Below, piece after piece: positions 1-7,913 of a stretch of DNA of 11,097 bases. Each line of letters opens with the position of its first letter. Positions within the stretch are counted from its first letter, which is position 1. Below the pieces are notes generated by a model. The model did no database searches, had not been told where the DNA came from, and saw only the letters and a program-made list of their open reading frames with translations. The position numbers were made by a program, and so were the translations under genes. Location: positions 1 to 11,097 of the forward strand of contig JAGREZ010000205.1 of assembly GCA_020446285.1 (NCBI GenBank), given 5' to 3'. The stretch comes from Geminicoccaceae bacterium. Its GTDB lineage: Bacteria; Pseudomonadota; Alphaproteobacteria; Geminicoccales; Geminicoccaceae.

Positions 1-527
1 CGCTGTTGCTGGCCGCCGGAAAGGCCATTGCCGGGCGATGAGAGCCGGTCGGAGACCTCCTTCCACAGGCCGGCACCGCGCAGGGCCGTCTCGACCACCT
101 GATCGAGATCCGTCTTGCTCGCGGCGAGACCGTGAATTCTCGGACCATAGGCGACATTGTCGTAGATCGACTTGGGAAACGGATTGGGTTTCTGAAAGAC
201 CATGCCCACGCGCGAGCGCAGTTGCACGACGTCGATATCCTCGTCGTAGACGTTGCGTTCGTCGAGGCGGATATCGCCCGTCACCCGACAGATGTCGATC
301 GTGTCGTTCATCCGGTTGAGGCAGCGAAGGAACGTCGACTTGCCGCAGCCGGACGGGCCGATGAGGGCGGTCACCTCCCCTGCCGCAATGTCGAGCGACA
401 CGTCGAACAACGCCTGTTTGTCGCCATACCAGAGATTGACGGAGCGCGCCGATATCTTGGGTTTCACAGCGATCCCGGCGTCATGTCCGGCCGGATCGTC
501 CTTCGGCATCGTTGCCTGATTTACCAT
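1..527 (-). CDS. pstB: Phosphate import ATPase PstB, N-terminal part (runs off left edge)
   Basis: ATPase subunit of the PstSCAB phosphate importer; a cytoplasmic dimer of it powers transport through PstC/PstA. The visible 175 residues include Walker [10 protein letters not shown] (about 57-65), the PstB-type Q-loop FQKPNPFP (about 111-118) and the ABC signature LSGGQQQ (about 169-175), where the window ends. Walker B, the switch histidine and the C-terminus lie beyond the edge. The start is the ATG at 527, which overlaps the pstA stop by 7 bases (ATGGTAA) and has GAGAG 3 bases upstream, inside the pstA coding sequence. An alternative ATG at 509 (MPKDD) would remove six poorly conserved residues. 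The position after pstA and the QKPNPFP motif separate it from other ABC ATPases. Co-translation with pstA is inferred from the overlap. Confidence 0.97.
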   Translation of the reverse strand, partial: MVNQATMPKDDPAGHDAGIAVKPKISARSVNLWYGDKQALFDVSLDIAAGEVTALIGPSGCGKSTFLRCLNRMNDTIDICRVTGDIRLDERNVYDEDIDVVQLRSRVGMVFQKPNPFPKSIYDNVAYGPRIHGLAASKTDLDQVVETALRGAGLWKEVSDRLSSPGNGLSGGQQQ

Positions 528-1870
528 TTTCTCTCGAACCTTCGGCGTAAAAACACTGCAAGGGCGTTCATGAGGATCAGGAATGCGAGCAGCACCATGA
601 TCGCCGCCGCCGTCCGTTCGGTGAATGCACGCTCCGGACTGTCGGCCCAGAGATAGATCTGCACCGGCAGGGCGGTCGCGGGATCGAGTGGTGTCGCGGG
701 AATGTCGACGATGAAGGCGACCATGCCGATCATCAGCAGTGGCGCGGTCTCGCCGAGCGCCTGTGCCATGCCGATGATGGATCCGGTGAGGATGCCTGGC
801 AGCGCCAGCGGCAGGACATGATGGGCCACCGCCTGCACCTTCGATGCACCCATGCCGAGTGCCGCCTCGCGGATGGAGGGTGGCACCGAGCGCAATGCGG
901 CGCGCGTGGCGACCACCACCGTCGGCAGGGTCATGAGCGTCAGCGTCAGGCCGCCGACGAGCGGTGCCGAGCGCGGCAGATGGAAGACCTGGAGAAATAC
1001 CGCGAGGCCGAGGAGGCCGAAGACGATGGACGGCACCGCGGCGAGATTGTTGATGTTCACCTCGATGAAATCGGTGAGCCGCGTCTTCGGTGCGAACTCT
1101 TCGAGATATGTGGCGGAGGCCACCCCGATGGGCACCGCGAGGAAGAGGGTTACGAGCATCATGTAGAAGGATCCGACGACCGCACCCCAGATACCCGCCA
1201 GTTCCGGCTCGCGGCTGTCGCCGTGCGTGAACAGGATGGTGTTGAAGCGTGTCTCGACACGCCCGTCAGCTTCGAGCACGTCCATCCAGGCGAGTTCGTG
1301 ATCCTTCACCCGCCTTTCGCTCTCCGCGACATTCCGGTCGATGACGCCCTTGACCAGCTGGTCGATATCGTCGGATGCGACAAGCGCGAAGGCGTGATCG
1401 CTGCCGATCAGCGACGGATCGGCCATGACGCGGTCGCGCAGATCGAGTGCAGCACCCGAACTGACGAGCCCGCGCAGCGCCTTCTTCTCCCGCCGGTCCT
1501 CGACATCGGGAAACATCGCATAAAGGGTATCGTTGATGAGCCCCTGAAAATTCGCCCTGCCGATCACATCCGGACCGCCGGTGCCTTCGGGATCGATCTC
1601 CTCCTGCGGCAGGGCGATGTCGAGGGTGATGTAGGTTTGCCAGAACGCCCGGTAACCTTGCGTCGCCACCGACAGCAGCAGAAGGCCGAGGAGCGACATC
1701 GCGACGATGATCGCGCCGAGGCCCATCATGCGGAAACGGGCCTCGCGCGCATAGCGCTTGCGCACCAGTTCGTTGGCCTCGTCGAAGGACGGACGCGGAC
1801 CGGAAAGGAGTCGTTCGAGCGGCCGGCCGACGGCCTGAGGTTCCACCATGCCCCGTGTTGCGTCAGTCAT
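521..1870 (-). CDS. pstA: Phosphate ABC transporter permease PstA
   Basis: Inner-membrane permease that pairs with PstC to form the phosphate channel. The 449-residue product has a cytoplasmic N-terminus, a first membrane helix at about 50-70, then a large hydrophilic, probably periplasmic, segment (about 78-226) absent from short PstA proteins such as that of E. coli. This resembles the DUF3333-type N-terminal extension known from proteobacterial PstA; I infer the match from position and length only. The core transport domain follows (about 228-440), with the EAA loop [20 protein letters not shown] near 334-353 that docks on PstB. The open frame extends upstream to 1975 inside pstC, but I chose the ATG at 1870 because it overlaps the pstC stop (ATGACTGA, 8 bases), has GAGAG 4 bases upstream, and begins a plausible cytoplasmic tail. 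The C-terminus ends in RRRFERKW, whose codons also carry the pstB ribosome site. Confidence 0.96.
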   Translation of the reverse strand: MTDATRGMVEPQAVGRPLERLLSGPRPSFDEANELVRKRYAREARFRMMGLGAIIVAMSLLGLLLLSVATQGYRAFWQTYITLDIALPQEEIDPEGTGGPDVIGRANFQGLINDTLYAMFPDVEDRREKKALRGLVSSGAALDLRDRVMADPSLIGSDHAFALVASDDIDQLVKGVIDRNVAESERRVKDHELAWMDVLEADGRVETRFNTILFTHGDSREPELAGIWGAVVGSFYMMLVTLFLAVPIGVASATYLEEFAPKTRLTDFIEVNINNLAAVPSIVFGLLGLAVFLQVFHLPRSAPLVGGLTLTLMTLPTVVVATRAALRSVPPSIREAALGMGASKVQAVAHHVLPLALPGILTGSIIGMAQALGETAPLLMIGMVAFIVDIPATPLDPATALPVQIYLWADSPERAFTERTAAAIMVLLAFLILMNALAVFLRRRFERKW

Positions 1871-3236
1871 ATTTCTCTCGATAGGTCTGCATGACGTGGA
1901 GTGCGATGATGTTGAGCAAAAGCGTGGCGACGAAGAGAACGAGCCCGAGCGCGAAGGCGGCAAGCGTCTTGGCACTGTCGAATTCCTGATCGCCCACGAG
2001 CAGGGTGACGATCTGCACGGTCACCGTGGTCACCGCCTCGAGCGGATTGCCGGTGAGGTTGGCCGCGAGTCCCGCCGCCATCACCACGATCATCGTCTCG
2101 CCGATGGCCCGGCTGATGGCGAGCAGGAAGCCCGCGACGATGCCCGGCAGGGCGGCCGGCACGATCACCTGCGCTATCGTCTCGGCCCGCGTCGCACCGA
2201 GCCCGAGCGAGGCATCACGAAGCGCATGAGGGACAGCGGAGATGGCATCGTCGGCAAGCGACGAGACGAACGGGATGATCATGATGCCCATGACCAGACC
2301 GGCGGCGAGCGCGCTTTCGGAGGATACGCCAAGTCCCACCGATTCGCCGACACCGCGAATGAACGGTGCAACCGTCAATGCGGCAAAGAAACCGTAGACG
2401 ACCGTTGGAACGCCGGCGAGAATCTCCAGCGTCGGCTTGGCGATGGCGCGAAAGCCGGATGAGGCGTATTCGGCGAGATACATTGCCGAAAGCATGCCGA
2501 TCGGCCCGGCGACCGCCATGGCGATCAGCGTGATCAGCAACGTACCGGCGAAGAGCGGCACCGCGCCAAAACTGCCGGACGAACCCACCTGATCGGCGCG
2601 AAGCGCTGTCTGCGGGCTCCATTCGAGACCGAAGAGGAAATCGGCGACCGGGACCTTCTCGAAGAAGCGCAGCGATTCGAACAGGACGGAAAAGACGATG
2701 CCCGCGGTCGTCACGATCGAAATCGCGGCCATGGCCAGCAGAGCCGCGCGTATCCATGCCTCGACGCGGTTGCGCGCACGGAAGTCGAGGGAAATGTGCC
2801 CGAGGCCGACATGGAGGCCGTACACCGCGACGAGCAGACCGATGACATAGCGCAACACGGTCGAAATCGAATCCAGCCAGCCATAATAGGCCGCCGAAGA
2901 CTCGAGCGCCGGCGTCATCCCGCCATGCGGCAGCTTCCCGTCAGCCACGCGGGCAACGTCCTGGATGAAGAAGTCAAGCATCTCCGGCGGCTGTTCGAGA
3001 ATCTCGGGCGGCAGGCTGTTCTCCACCGACCAGCGCAGGACGAGCGGATCGACGATCAACCAGAGGAGCACCAGTGCCACCGCCGGACCGGCGCCGAGAA
3101 GAAAGACATGCCAGCCGTGATAGCCCGGCCGGGAGTGCAGGGAAGCGAGATCGTTTCCGGCGGCGGCCTTTGCTCGGGAACGTCCGAGACCGTATCCGAC
3201 GAGCGCCAGAAACACGATGACGACGACAAGAATCAT
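1863..3236 (-). CDS. pstC: Phosphate ABC transporter permease PstC
   Basis: Inner-membrane permease partner of PstA in the high-affinity phosphate importer. The product has 457 residues, longer than the roughly 300-320 of E. coli-type PstC. The extra N-terminal region has hydrophobic segments at about 2-18, 44-63 and 125-143 with a polar stretch (about 68-122) between the last two, matching in layout the N-terminal extension (DUF3708-type) of alphaproteobacterial PstC; the family name is from memory. The permease core runs from about 225 to 450 and contains the EAA loop ALRDASLGLGATRAETIAQV (about 338-357) and the conserved AISRAIGET (about 373-381). The ATG at 3236 has GGGAG 5 bases upstream. 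The gene starts after a 274-base structured gap behind pstS and overlaps pstA by 8 bases. Its last codons (YREKYD) double as the pstA ribosome-binding region. Confidence 0.96.
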   Translation of the reverse strand: MILVVVIVFLALVGYGLGRSRAKAAAGNDLASLHSRPGYHGWHVFLLGAGPAVALVLLWLIVDPLVLRWSVENSLPPEILEQPPEMLDFFIQDVARVADGKLPHGGMTPALESSAAYYGWLDSISTVLRYVIGLLVAVYGLHVGLGHISLDFRARNRVEAWIRAALLAMAAISIVTTAGIVFSVLFESLRFFEKVPVADFLFGLEWSPQTALRADQVGSSGSFGAVPLFAGTLLITLIAMAVAGPIGMLSAMYLAEYASSGFRAIAKPTLEILAGVPTVVYGFFAALTVAPFIRGVGESVGLGVSSESALAAGLVMGIMIIPFVSSLADDAISAVPHALRDASLGLGATRAETIAQVIVPAALPGIVAGFLLAISRAIGETMIVVMAAGLAANLTGNPLEAVTTVTVQIVTLLVGDQEFDSAKTLAAFALGLVLFVATLLLNIIALHVMQTYREKYD

Positions 3237-3302
3237 GTTGCTCCCGCTTCTCCTGTCTACCGGCCGGTCACGGACATCATGCCCGAGCCGTGTCGACGTT
3301 CC

Positions 3303-3321
3303 GCATCCGTTTGCCGGATGC
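3303..3321 (-). repeat. Inverted repeat nearest pstC in the pstS-pstC spacer
   Basis: GCATCCG (3303-3309) and CGGATGC (3315-3321) form a perfect 7-base stem with a 5-base loop. It lies 66 bases before the pstC start in the mRNA direction. No T-run follows, so it is not a clear intrinsic terminator. It is the last of three structured elements in the spacer. Confidence 0.6.
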
Positions 3322-3398
3322 CGTTCCTTGTGGTCTTCTCCGGGATATCGTCCGGTTCGTCCATATTCGAAACGGGCTCATCCGGAACATGCACCGAC

Positions 3399-3463
3399 AA
3401 TGACCGGCGGGTTCCGCCCTGCGGTTCCCCTGCTGCCGCACGAGCGGCAGCGTTCCGGTCATT
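3399..3463 (-). repeat. Nested inverted repeat in the pstS-pstC spacer
   Basis: The outer arms AATGACCGG (3399-3407) and CCGGTCATT (3455-3463) are perfect 9-base complements. They enclose a perfect 8-base hairpin, GCTGCCGC (3432-3439), loop ACGA, GCGGCAGC (3444-3451). A smaller GGCGG-GTT-CCGCC hairpin (3406-3418) competes with the outer stem for two bases. In RNA this would fold into a branched structure. No T-run follows in the pst direction. The role is inferred: protection of the pstS 3' end, or partial attenuation before pstC. Confidence 0.65.
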
Positions 3464-3470
3464 TCGGAGT

Positions 3471-3502
3471 CCGGACGCGCCCCGGCAACGAGCCGCGTCC
3501 GG
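3471..3502 (-). repeat. Inverted repeat just after the pstS stop
   Basis: CCGGACGCG (3471-3479) and CGCGTCCGG (3494-3502) form a perfect 9-base GC-rich stem with a 14-base loop, beginning 8 bases after the pstS stop codon. There is no T-tract, so full Rho-independent termination is unlikely. The position fits a 3'-end stabiliser that halts exonucleases at the end of the pstS message, or a leaky terminator ahead of pstC. Confidence 0.65.
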
Positions 3503-3510
3503 TCATCTCG

Positions 3511-4530
3511 TCAAAGAGACAGCGGCTGCAGATTGTTGGCCTGCGAGCGAACCTCTTCGCGATCCTCTTCCGGCAGCGGGATCAGACCCTTGTCGGCCAG
3601 ATAGCCGTCGTCGCCGAAGGCCGCGTCGCTGGTGAATTCGGCAATGTATTCACGAATGCCGGGAACGACATCGGCGTGGGCATTCTTGACGTAGAAATAG
3701 AGCGAACGCGACACGGGATAATCACCGGCGGCAATCGCGTCGAAGGTCGGATCGACGCCGTCGACCTGACTGCCCTGCATGACATCGAGATTCTGGTCGA
3801 GGAAGCTGAAACCGAAAATGCCCAGGGCGACCGGGTTTTCCTTCAGCTTGTTGACGATGAGATTGTCGTTCTCGCCGGCCTCGATGAAGGCGCCGTCCTC
3901 GCGCATGGTGGCGCAGGCGGCATCCTTGGCGTCGCCGTCGAGGGCCTCGATTTCGGGGAAGGACTCACAGGCCTCTTCCATCACCAGCTCGACGAAGGCG
4001 TCGCGGGTGCCGGATGTGGGAGGCGGGCCGAGAACCTCGATCTTCTCGTCCGGCAGCGATGCGTCGATCTCGTGCCAGTTGGTGTAAGGATTGTCGACGA
4101 GCTGGCCGTCAACGGGAACCTGCTTGGCGAGCGCGAGGAAGATCTGCTCGCGGCTCACATTGAGCTTGGGGCCTTCCTTGCTGTTGGCGAGCACGATGCC
4201 GTCAAAACCGACCTTGACCTCGGTGACGTCCTTGACGCCATTGGTGGCGCATAGCTCGACCTCGGAGGACTTGATACGGCGCGAAGAATTGGTGATGTCG
4301 GGCGTATTCTCGCCGACACCTTCGCAGAACAGCTTGAGACCGCCACCGGAACCGGTGCTCTCGACCACCGGCGTGGCGAAATCGGTCTTGTTGCCGAACT
4401 GCTCGGCAACGGCGGTGGAGAACGGGAAAACCGTCGATGAGCCGACGATGCGGATCTGGTCGCGGGCCTGAGCCTCGCCGGCGGCGGCGATGGCGGCGAG
4501 CGCCGCGGTGGAGAGAAGAATCTTGCGCAT
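3511..4530 (-). CDS. pstS: Periplasmic phosphate-binding protein PstS
   Basis: Captures phosphate in the periplasm and delivers it to PstC/PstA. The 339-residue product starts with a Sec signal peptide (MRKILLSTAALAAIAAAGEA, likely cleaved after AQA at residue 22). Phosphate-contact motifs of the PstS family follow: GSSTVFPFS (about 30-38), ESTGSGGG (about 57-64) and TSGTRDAF (about 172-179). The two lobes and length are typical of the alphaproteobacterial type. Four cysteines remain in the mature protein (69, 94, 188, 206), which could form disulfides; this is inference. The ATG at 4530 has a strong GGAGG 9 bases upstream. The gene is preceded by a Pho box and a leader hairpin and followed by a row of inverted repeats before pstC, so it is probably the most highly expressed gene of the operon. 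Confidence 0.97.
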   Translation of the reverse strand: MRKILLSTAALAAIAAAGEAQARDQIRIVGSSTVFPFSTAVAEQFGNKTDFATPVVESTGSGGGLKLFCEGVGENTPDITNSSRRIKSSEVELCATNGVKDVTEVKVGFDGIVLANSKEGPKLNVSREQIFLALAKQVPVDGQLVDNPYTNWHEIDASLPDEKIEVLGPPPTSGTRDAFVELVMEEACESFPEIEALDGDAKDAACATMREDGAFIEAGENDNLIVNKLKENPVALGIFGFSFLDQNLDVMQGSQVDGVDPTFDAIAAGDYPVSRSLYFYVKNAHADVVPGIREYIAEFTSDAAFGDDGYLADKGLIPLPEEDREEVRSQANNLQPLSL

Positions 4531-4565
4531 GAGCGGGGACCTCCAAAGGTCGGAACCTGATTGCG

Positions 4566-4588
4566 TTCGGCCGGTCTTGCGGGCCGAA
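4566..4588 (-). repeat. Stem-loop in the pstS 5' leader
   Basis: TTCGGCC (4566-4572) and GGCCGAA (4582-4588) form a perfect 7-base stem with a 9-base loop, ending 35 bases before the pstS start codon and downstream of the predicted transcription start. It leaves the GGAGG at 4540-4544 free. A role in stabilising the message is possible but unproven. Confidence 0.5.
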
Positions 4589-4607
4589 ACCCGAATAGAG
4601 GCATATT

Positions 4608-4625
4608 GTGACAGATTTATGATTC
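4608..4625 (-). promoter_or_regulatory. Pho box (PhoB site) and promoter of the pstSCAB operon
   Basis: On the minus strand the 18 bases read GAATCATAAATCTGTCAC. Against the classical Pho box CTGTCATAAATCTGTCAC I count 15 of 18 matches, with the second half-site and AAAT spacer perfect. A candidate -10 element, TCTATT or the overlapping CTATTC, lies at about 4593-4599, some 8-10 bases downstream, close to the spacing usual at PhoB-activated promoters, which lack a normal -35. The box lies 28 bases after the phoR stop and 77 bases before the pstS ATG. Phosphorylated PhoB should activate pstS and the downstream genes from here under phosphate limitation. Confidence 0.88.
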
Positions 4626-4653
4626 ACCCGGTCCGCCGCGGAATGCGCCCCGC

Positions 4654-6045
4654 TCAGCGCCCGTCCCGCGCCGGAAGGAAAATCGAAAAACGGCTGCCCT
4701 TTCCGGGCCTGCTTTCGATGTGAAGATGGCCCTGGTGGCGCCGCACGATGTGCTTGACGATCGCAAGACCGAGCCCGGTTCCGCCGATGCTTCGCGAGCG
4801 CGCCTTGTCAACGCGGTAGAAGCGCTCCGTCAGCCGCGGAACATGCTCGGCGGCAATACCGGGGCCTTTGTCGATCACGGCCAGCTCCACCGCCGGCGAT
4901 CCGGCGAGCGATATCGCCTCGTCACCGGCGGAACGGTAAAAGGTGGCAACGATCCGCACGACCCCGCCCTCGGCACCGTATTTGATGGCATTCTCGACGA
5001 GATTCGAAAGCGCATGATCGAGCTGGACACTGTCGGCAAGGATCTTCGGCAGTCCCGGATCGAGATCGCATTCGAGCACGGCGCGTGAAGCCTCGGCAAC
5101 CGGACGCATGCGGTCGAGCATGTGTCCCACGATTTCGGCCGGATCGCAGGTTTCCTCGGGCGGCCGGTGCGAGGCGAGTTCGATCCGCGAGAGCGAGAGG
5201 AGATCATCCACCAGCCGCTGCATGCGCGCCGCCTCGCCGGTCATGATCCCGAGAAAGGCGGCACGCGCCTCGGCATCGTCGCGCGCCGGTCCCTGCAGGG
5301 TCTCGATGAATCCGACGATCGAGGAAAGCGGCGTGCGCAGCTCGTGGCTCACATTGGCGATGAAATCCGAACGCATGCGCTCGATCATCACAAGCTCGCT
5401 GTCCTCGCGGAGCAGCAGCAGCACTCCACGCCGGCCATCCCCGACCGCCAGCGGCTCGAGATGCGCGGCGTAACGCCGGTCGGGCATGCTCGCCGGAGTG
5501 AAGGCAAGCTCGGCCGGCTGACGTTTCTCGCGCACCGTGGCCACTGCCCGCAGGAGGCCCGGATCCCGGAAGACCCGGGTCAGCGGCACCTCGCCGCCGG
5601 CAATGTCGAAAGCATGTCGTGCTGAATCGTTGGCATCGACAATGACATTGCCGTCATCGACGAGAATGACGGGATCCGGCAGGGCCGCCTTGAGCCGCTC
5701 AAGCATCATGCGCCCGTCCTGCTCCCGCCTCTCGGCCCGCCGGCGACGGCGCTGCAGTTCAATGACCGGCCGGGCGATATGGGCTGCCGCGTCCTCACCC
5801 AGTTCGACCGAGGCACGGGTCTCGCCGGCACTGCCGAGACTTGCGATCCAGCGGCCGCAGGCGGCGAACTCGGCGCGGTCGGAATGACTGGTGACGAGGG
5901 TAGCCGCACCTGCCGCCGCGACAGGTACGAGGGCGAGCGTCAGGTCGAGCCGGTCGAGAAGGGCGAGAACCGCCAGGAACGGCGCGGCTACAAGCACCGT
6001 CGCGAGCAGGTTTCGCCAGAAGCGCGGCAATCCGGACCAGAACAC
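4654..6045 (-). CDS. phoR: Phosphate regulon sensor histidine kinase PhoR
   Basis: Membrane sensor kinase that phosphorylates PhoB when the Pst system signals low phosphate. The 463-residue product has two N-terminal membrane helices (about 12-30 and 35-52) with almost no periplasmic loop, as expected for PhoR, which senses through Pst/PhoU. An arginine-rich linker (about 98-108) and a PAS domain (about 115-215) follow. The HisKA H-box FIANVSHELRTPLSS has the phosphoacceptor at His234. ATPase boxes are complete: N-box ALSNLVENAIKYG (about 345-357), G1 DKGPGI (392-397), F-box RLTERFYRVD and G2 GGTGLGLA (421-428). Translation must start at the GTG at 6045, because an in-frame TGA lies directly before it; GGGGA sits 6 bases upstream. 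Assignment as PhoR rather than another kinase rests on the domain order and direct linkage to pstSCAB. No Pho box is visible in the 89 bases before it. Confidence 0.94.
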   Translation of the reverse strand: MFWSGLPRFWRNLLATVLVAAPFLAVLALLDRLDLTLALVPVAAAGAATLVTSHSDRAEFAACGRWIASLGSAGETRASVELGEDAAAHIARPVIELQRRRRRAERREQDGRMMLERLKAALPDPVILVDDGNVIVDANDSARHAFDIAGGEVPLTRVFRDPGLLRAVATVREKRQPAELAFTPASMPDRRYAAHLEPLAVGDGRRGVLLLLREDSELVMIERMRSDFIANVSHELRTPLSSIVGFIETLQGPARDDAEARAAFLGIMTGEAARMQRLVDDLLSLSRIELASHRPPEETCDPAEIVGHMLDRMRPVAEASRAVLECDLDPGLPKILADSVQLDHALSNLVENAIKYGAEGGVVRIVATFYRSAGDEAISLAGSPAVELAVIDKGPGIAAEHVPRLTERFYRVDKARSRSIGGTGLGLAIVKHIVRRHQGHLHIESRPGKGSRFSIFLPARDGR

Positions 6046-6134
6046 TCATGTTCCCCGAAACAGTGAACGGCGGCGCAGGAAGAAGGCCAGAGTGTCAGGC
6101 CGTCAGCGCATCTCCGACAGGCGGCGCTCCGGCG

Positions 6135-7880
6135 TCACTTGCCGACGACGATGCCCTCGCGCCGGGGATCGGCACCGCCGCGCAGCCTACCGTCGGGAAG
6201 GAACTGGATCCCGTGCAGACCGGAGTTCAGGTCGACGATATTCACCTCATGGCCTCGCGCGACGAGCGCTTCCTCGAGTGCTTCTGCCCCGGTACCGATC
6301 TCGAGATCGGTGGCACCGTTGCGATTGACGAAATGCCCCATATCGATCGCCGATTGCACATCCATGCCCCAGTCGAGCACGCCGACGAGCGTCTTGGCGA
6401 CATAGTTGATGATCCGGCTGCCGCCGGGCGAGCCGATCAGCAGCACGGGCTCGCCACCCTCGAACACGATCGTCGGTGACATCGAACTGCGCGGCCGCTT
6501 GCCGCCCTCGACACGATTGGCGACGGGCCTGCCATCAACCTCGGGCACCCGCGAGAAGTCGGTGAGCTCGTTGTTGAGCAGAAAACCGCGCACCATCACC
6601 CGGCTGCCGAAACCGGTCTCGATGGTGGTGGTCATCGACACGGCGTTGCCATCGGCATCGACGATGGAGAAATGCGAGGTGGCGGGCCTTTCGACCTGCA
6701 GGTCGGGCGACCAGAGAGACGCCTCGTCCCAGGGTGGCGTTCCGGGCTCGGCATGCGGCATGGCTGCCGTGACATCGATCTGCGTGGTCCGGGACAGGAG
6801 ATAGCCCGGATCGAGGAGCCCTTCGGTCGGCATCTTCACGAAATCGGAATCCGCCATGTACAGGCCGCGATCGGCGTAGGCGAGCTTCGCCGCCTCGAGA
6901 TAGAGGTGCACGGAAACGGGACCGTAGCCCATGGCCGACAGGTTGAATGGTTCGAGAATGCCTAGGATCTGCCCCACGGTCAGGCCGCCCGAGGTCGGCG
7001 GTCCCATGCCGCACACCTCCCAGGCGCGATAGTCCATGCAGACCGGATCCCGCTCGACCATCTCGTAGGCCGCGAGATCGTCGACCGTCATGATTCCCGG
7101 ATTGTCCTCGGTCGCCTGAACGGCGGCAACGATGTCGGCACCGATCGCACCCTTGTAGAACGGCTCGCTTCCATGGTTCTGGATCAGGCGCAGGGTTGCG
7201 GCGAATTCGGGGTTTTTCAGAACCGTCCCGGCTTCCTTCGGACTGCCATCCTCATTGAAGAAATAGGACCGCGTCGCCGGGAACCTGTCGAGCGAACGCT
7301 CCTGGGCCTCGGCGATGGCGCCGGCAAGCCTTGGGGAAATCTCGAAACCGTTTTCAGCCAGATCGATTGCGGGTTGCAGCAACACACCCCAAGGGATCGA
7401 ACCGAGCTGCCTGTGGGTTTCCTCGAGCAGCTTCAGCGTGCCCGGAACGCCGACCGAGCGCCCCCCGATGACGGCATCCCACCAGTCCATGGGCTCGCCA
7501 TCTTCCTTGAGAAAGTAGCTTTCGTCGGCTGCAAGCGGCGCCTTTTCACGACCATCGAAACTGCGCAGGCGACCGTTGGCCTCGTCCCAATGCAGCATGA
7601 ACGCGCCACCGCCGATGCCCGAACTCTGCGGCTCGACGACATTCAGCACGAACTGGATGGCGACCATGGCGTCGATGGCATTGCCGCCGGCCGCCAGAAC
7701 CCCGGCGCCTGCCCGCGAGGCGTGCGGATTCGCCGCGGCCACCATGAAACGATCGGTCTCCACGGCCTTCTTGAGGTCGACGAACAGGGTCGTCTCCGGC
7801 TGTGCCGGCGCGTTCGGCTGTGCCAAGGCCGTCGTTGCAAGCAGGGTCGATGCAAGGCAAAAGGTGCAAAGCCGGATCAT
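6135..7880 (-). CDS. ggt: Gamma-glutamyltransferase (glutathione hydrolase), periplasmic
   Basis: N-terminal nucleophile hydrolase that removes or transfers the gamma-glutamyl group of glutathione and related peptides; the family precursor cuts itself into large and small subunits. The 581-residue length is typical. A Sec signal peptide is evident (MIRLCTFCLASTLLATTALA, then QPN). Conserved features include GGNAIDA (65-71), the substrate arginine in DGREKAP (Arg111), the self-cleavage site and catalytic nucleophile Thr401 in PATSHFSIVDADG, the small-subunit motif NNELTDFS (436-443), SSMSPT (465-470) and the oxyanion glycines GSPGGSRI (483-490). A lid-loop-like segment is kept but looks a few residues shorter than in E. 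coli. The ATG at 7880 has GGGAGGGG upstream. The gene precedes phoR by 89 bases on the same strand, so some read-through is possible, though no functional link to phosphate is shown. Confidence 0.96.
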   Translation of the reverse strand: MIRLCTFCLASTLLATTALAQPNAPAQPETTLFVDLKKAVETDRFMVAAANPHASRAGAGVLAAGGNAIDAMVAIQFVLNVVEPQSSGIGGGAFMLHWDEANGRLRSFDGREKAPLAADESYFLKEDGEPMDWWDAVIGGRSVGVPGTLKLLEETHRQLGSIPWGVLLQPAIDLAENGFEISPRLAGAIAEAQERSLDRFPATRSYFFNEDGSPKEAGTVLKNPEFAATLRLIQNHGSEPFYKGAIGADIVAAVQATEDNPGIMTVDDLAAYEMVERDPVCMDYRAWEVCGMGPPTSGGLTVGQILGILEPFNLSAMGYGPVSVHLYLEAAKLAYADRGLYMADSDFVKMPTEGLLDPGYLLSRTTQIDVTAAMPHAEPGTPPWDEASLWSPDLQVERPATSHFSIVDADGNAVSMTTTIETGFGSRVMVRGFLLNNELTDFSRVPEVDGRPVANRVEGGKRPRSSMSPTIVFEGGEPVLLIGSPGGSRIINYVAKTLVGVLDWGMDVQSAIDMGHFVNRNGATDLEIGTGAEALEEALVARGHEVNIVDLNSGLHGIQFLPDGRLRGGADPRREGIVVGK

Positions 7881-7913
7881 TCGTTTCCCCTCCCGTTCAG
7901 GCGCGTCGATTCG

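Noticed and set aside
818..1894. Long plus-strand open frame opposite pstA (358 codons)
   Set aside because: The translation is rich in H, D, E and R with no recognisable domain, and it mirrors codon bias of the real gene; a GC-rich shadow frame.
3217..4254. 345-codon plus-strand frame opposite pstS and the spacer
   Set aside because: pstS on the other strand is unmistakable. The frame has no family motif and no good ribosome site.
5795..6049. 84-codon frame starting at the ATG at 6049
   Set aside because: It lies within phoR in another frame, its ribosome site is too close (2 bases), and the product is arginine-rich with no motif.
6085..6101. GGCC...GGCC hairpin followed by TTCTTCC as a ggt terminator
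   Set aside because: Only four base pairs and a broken T-tract; too weak to call.
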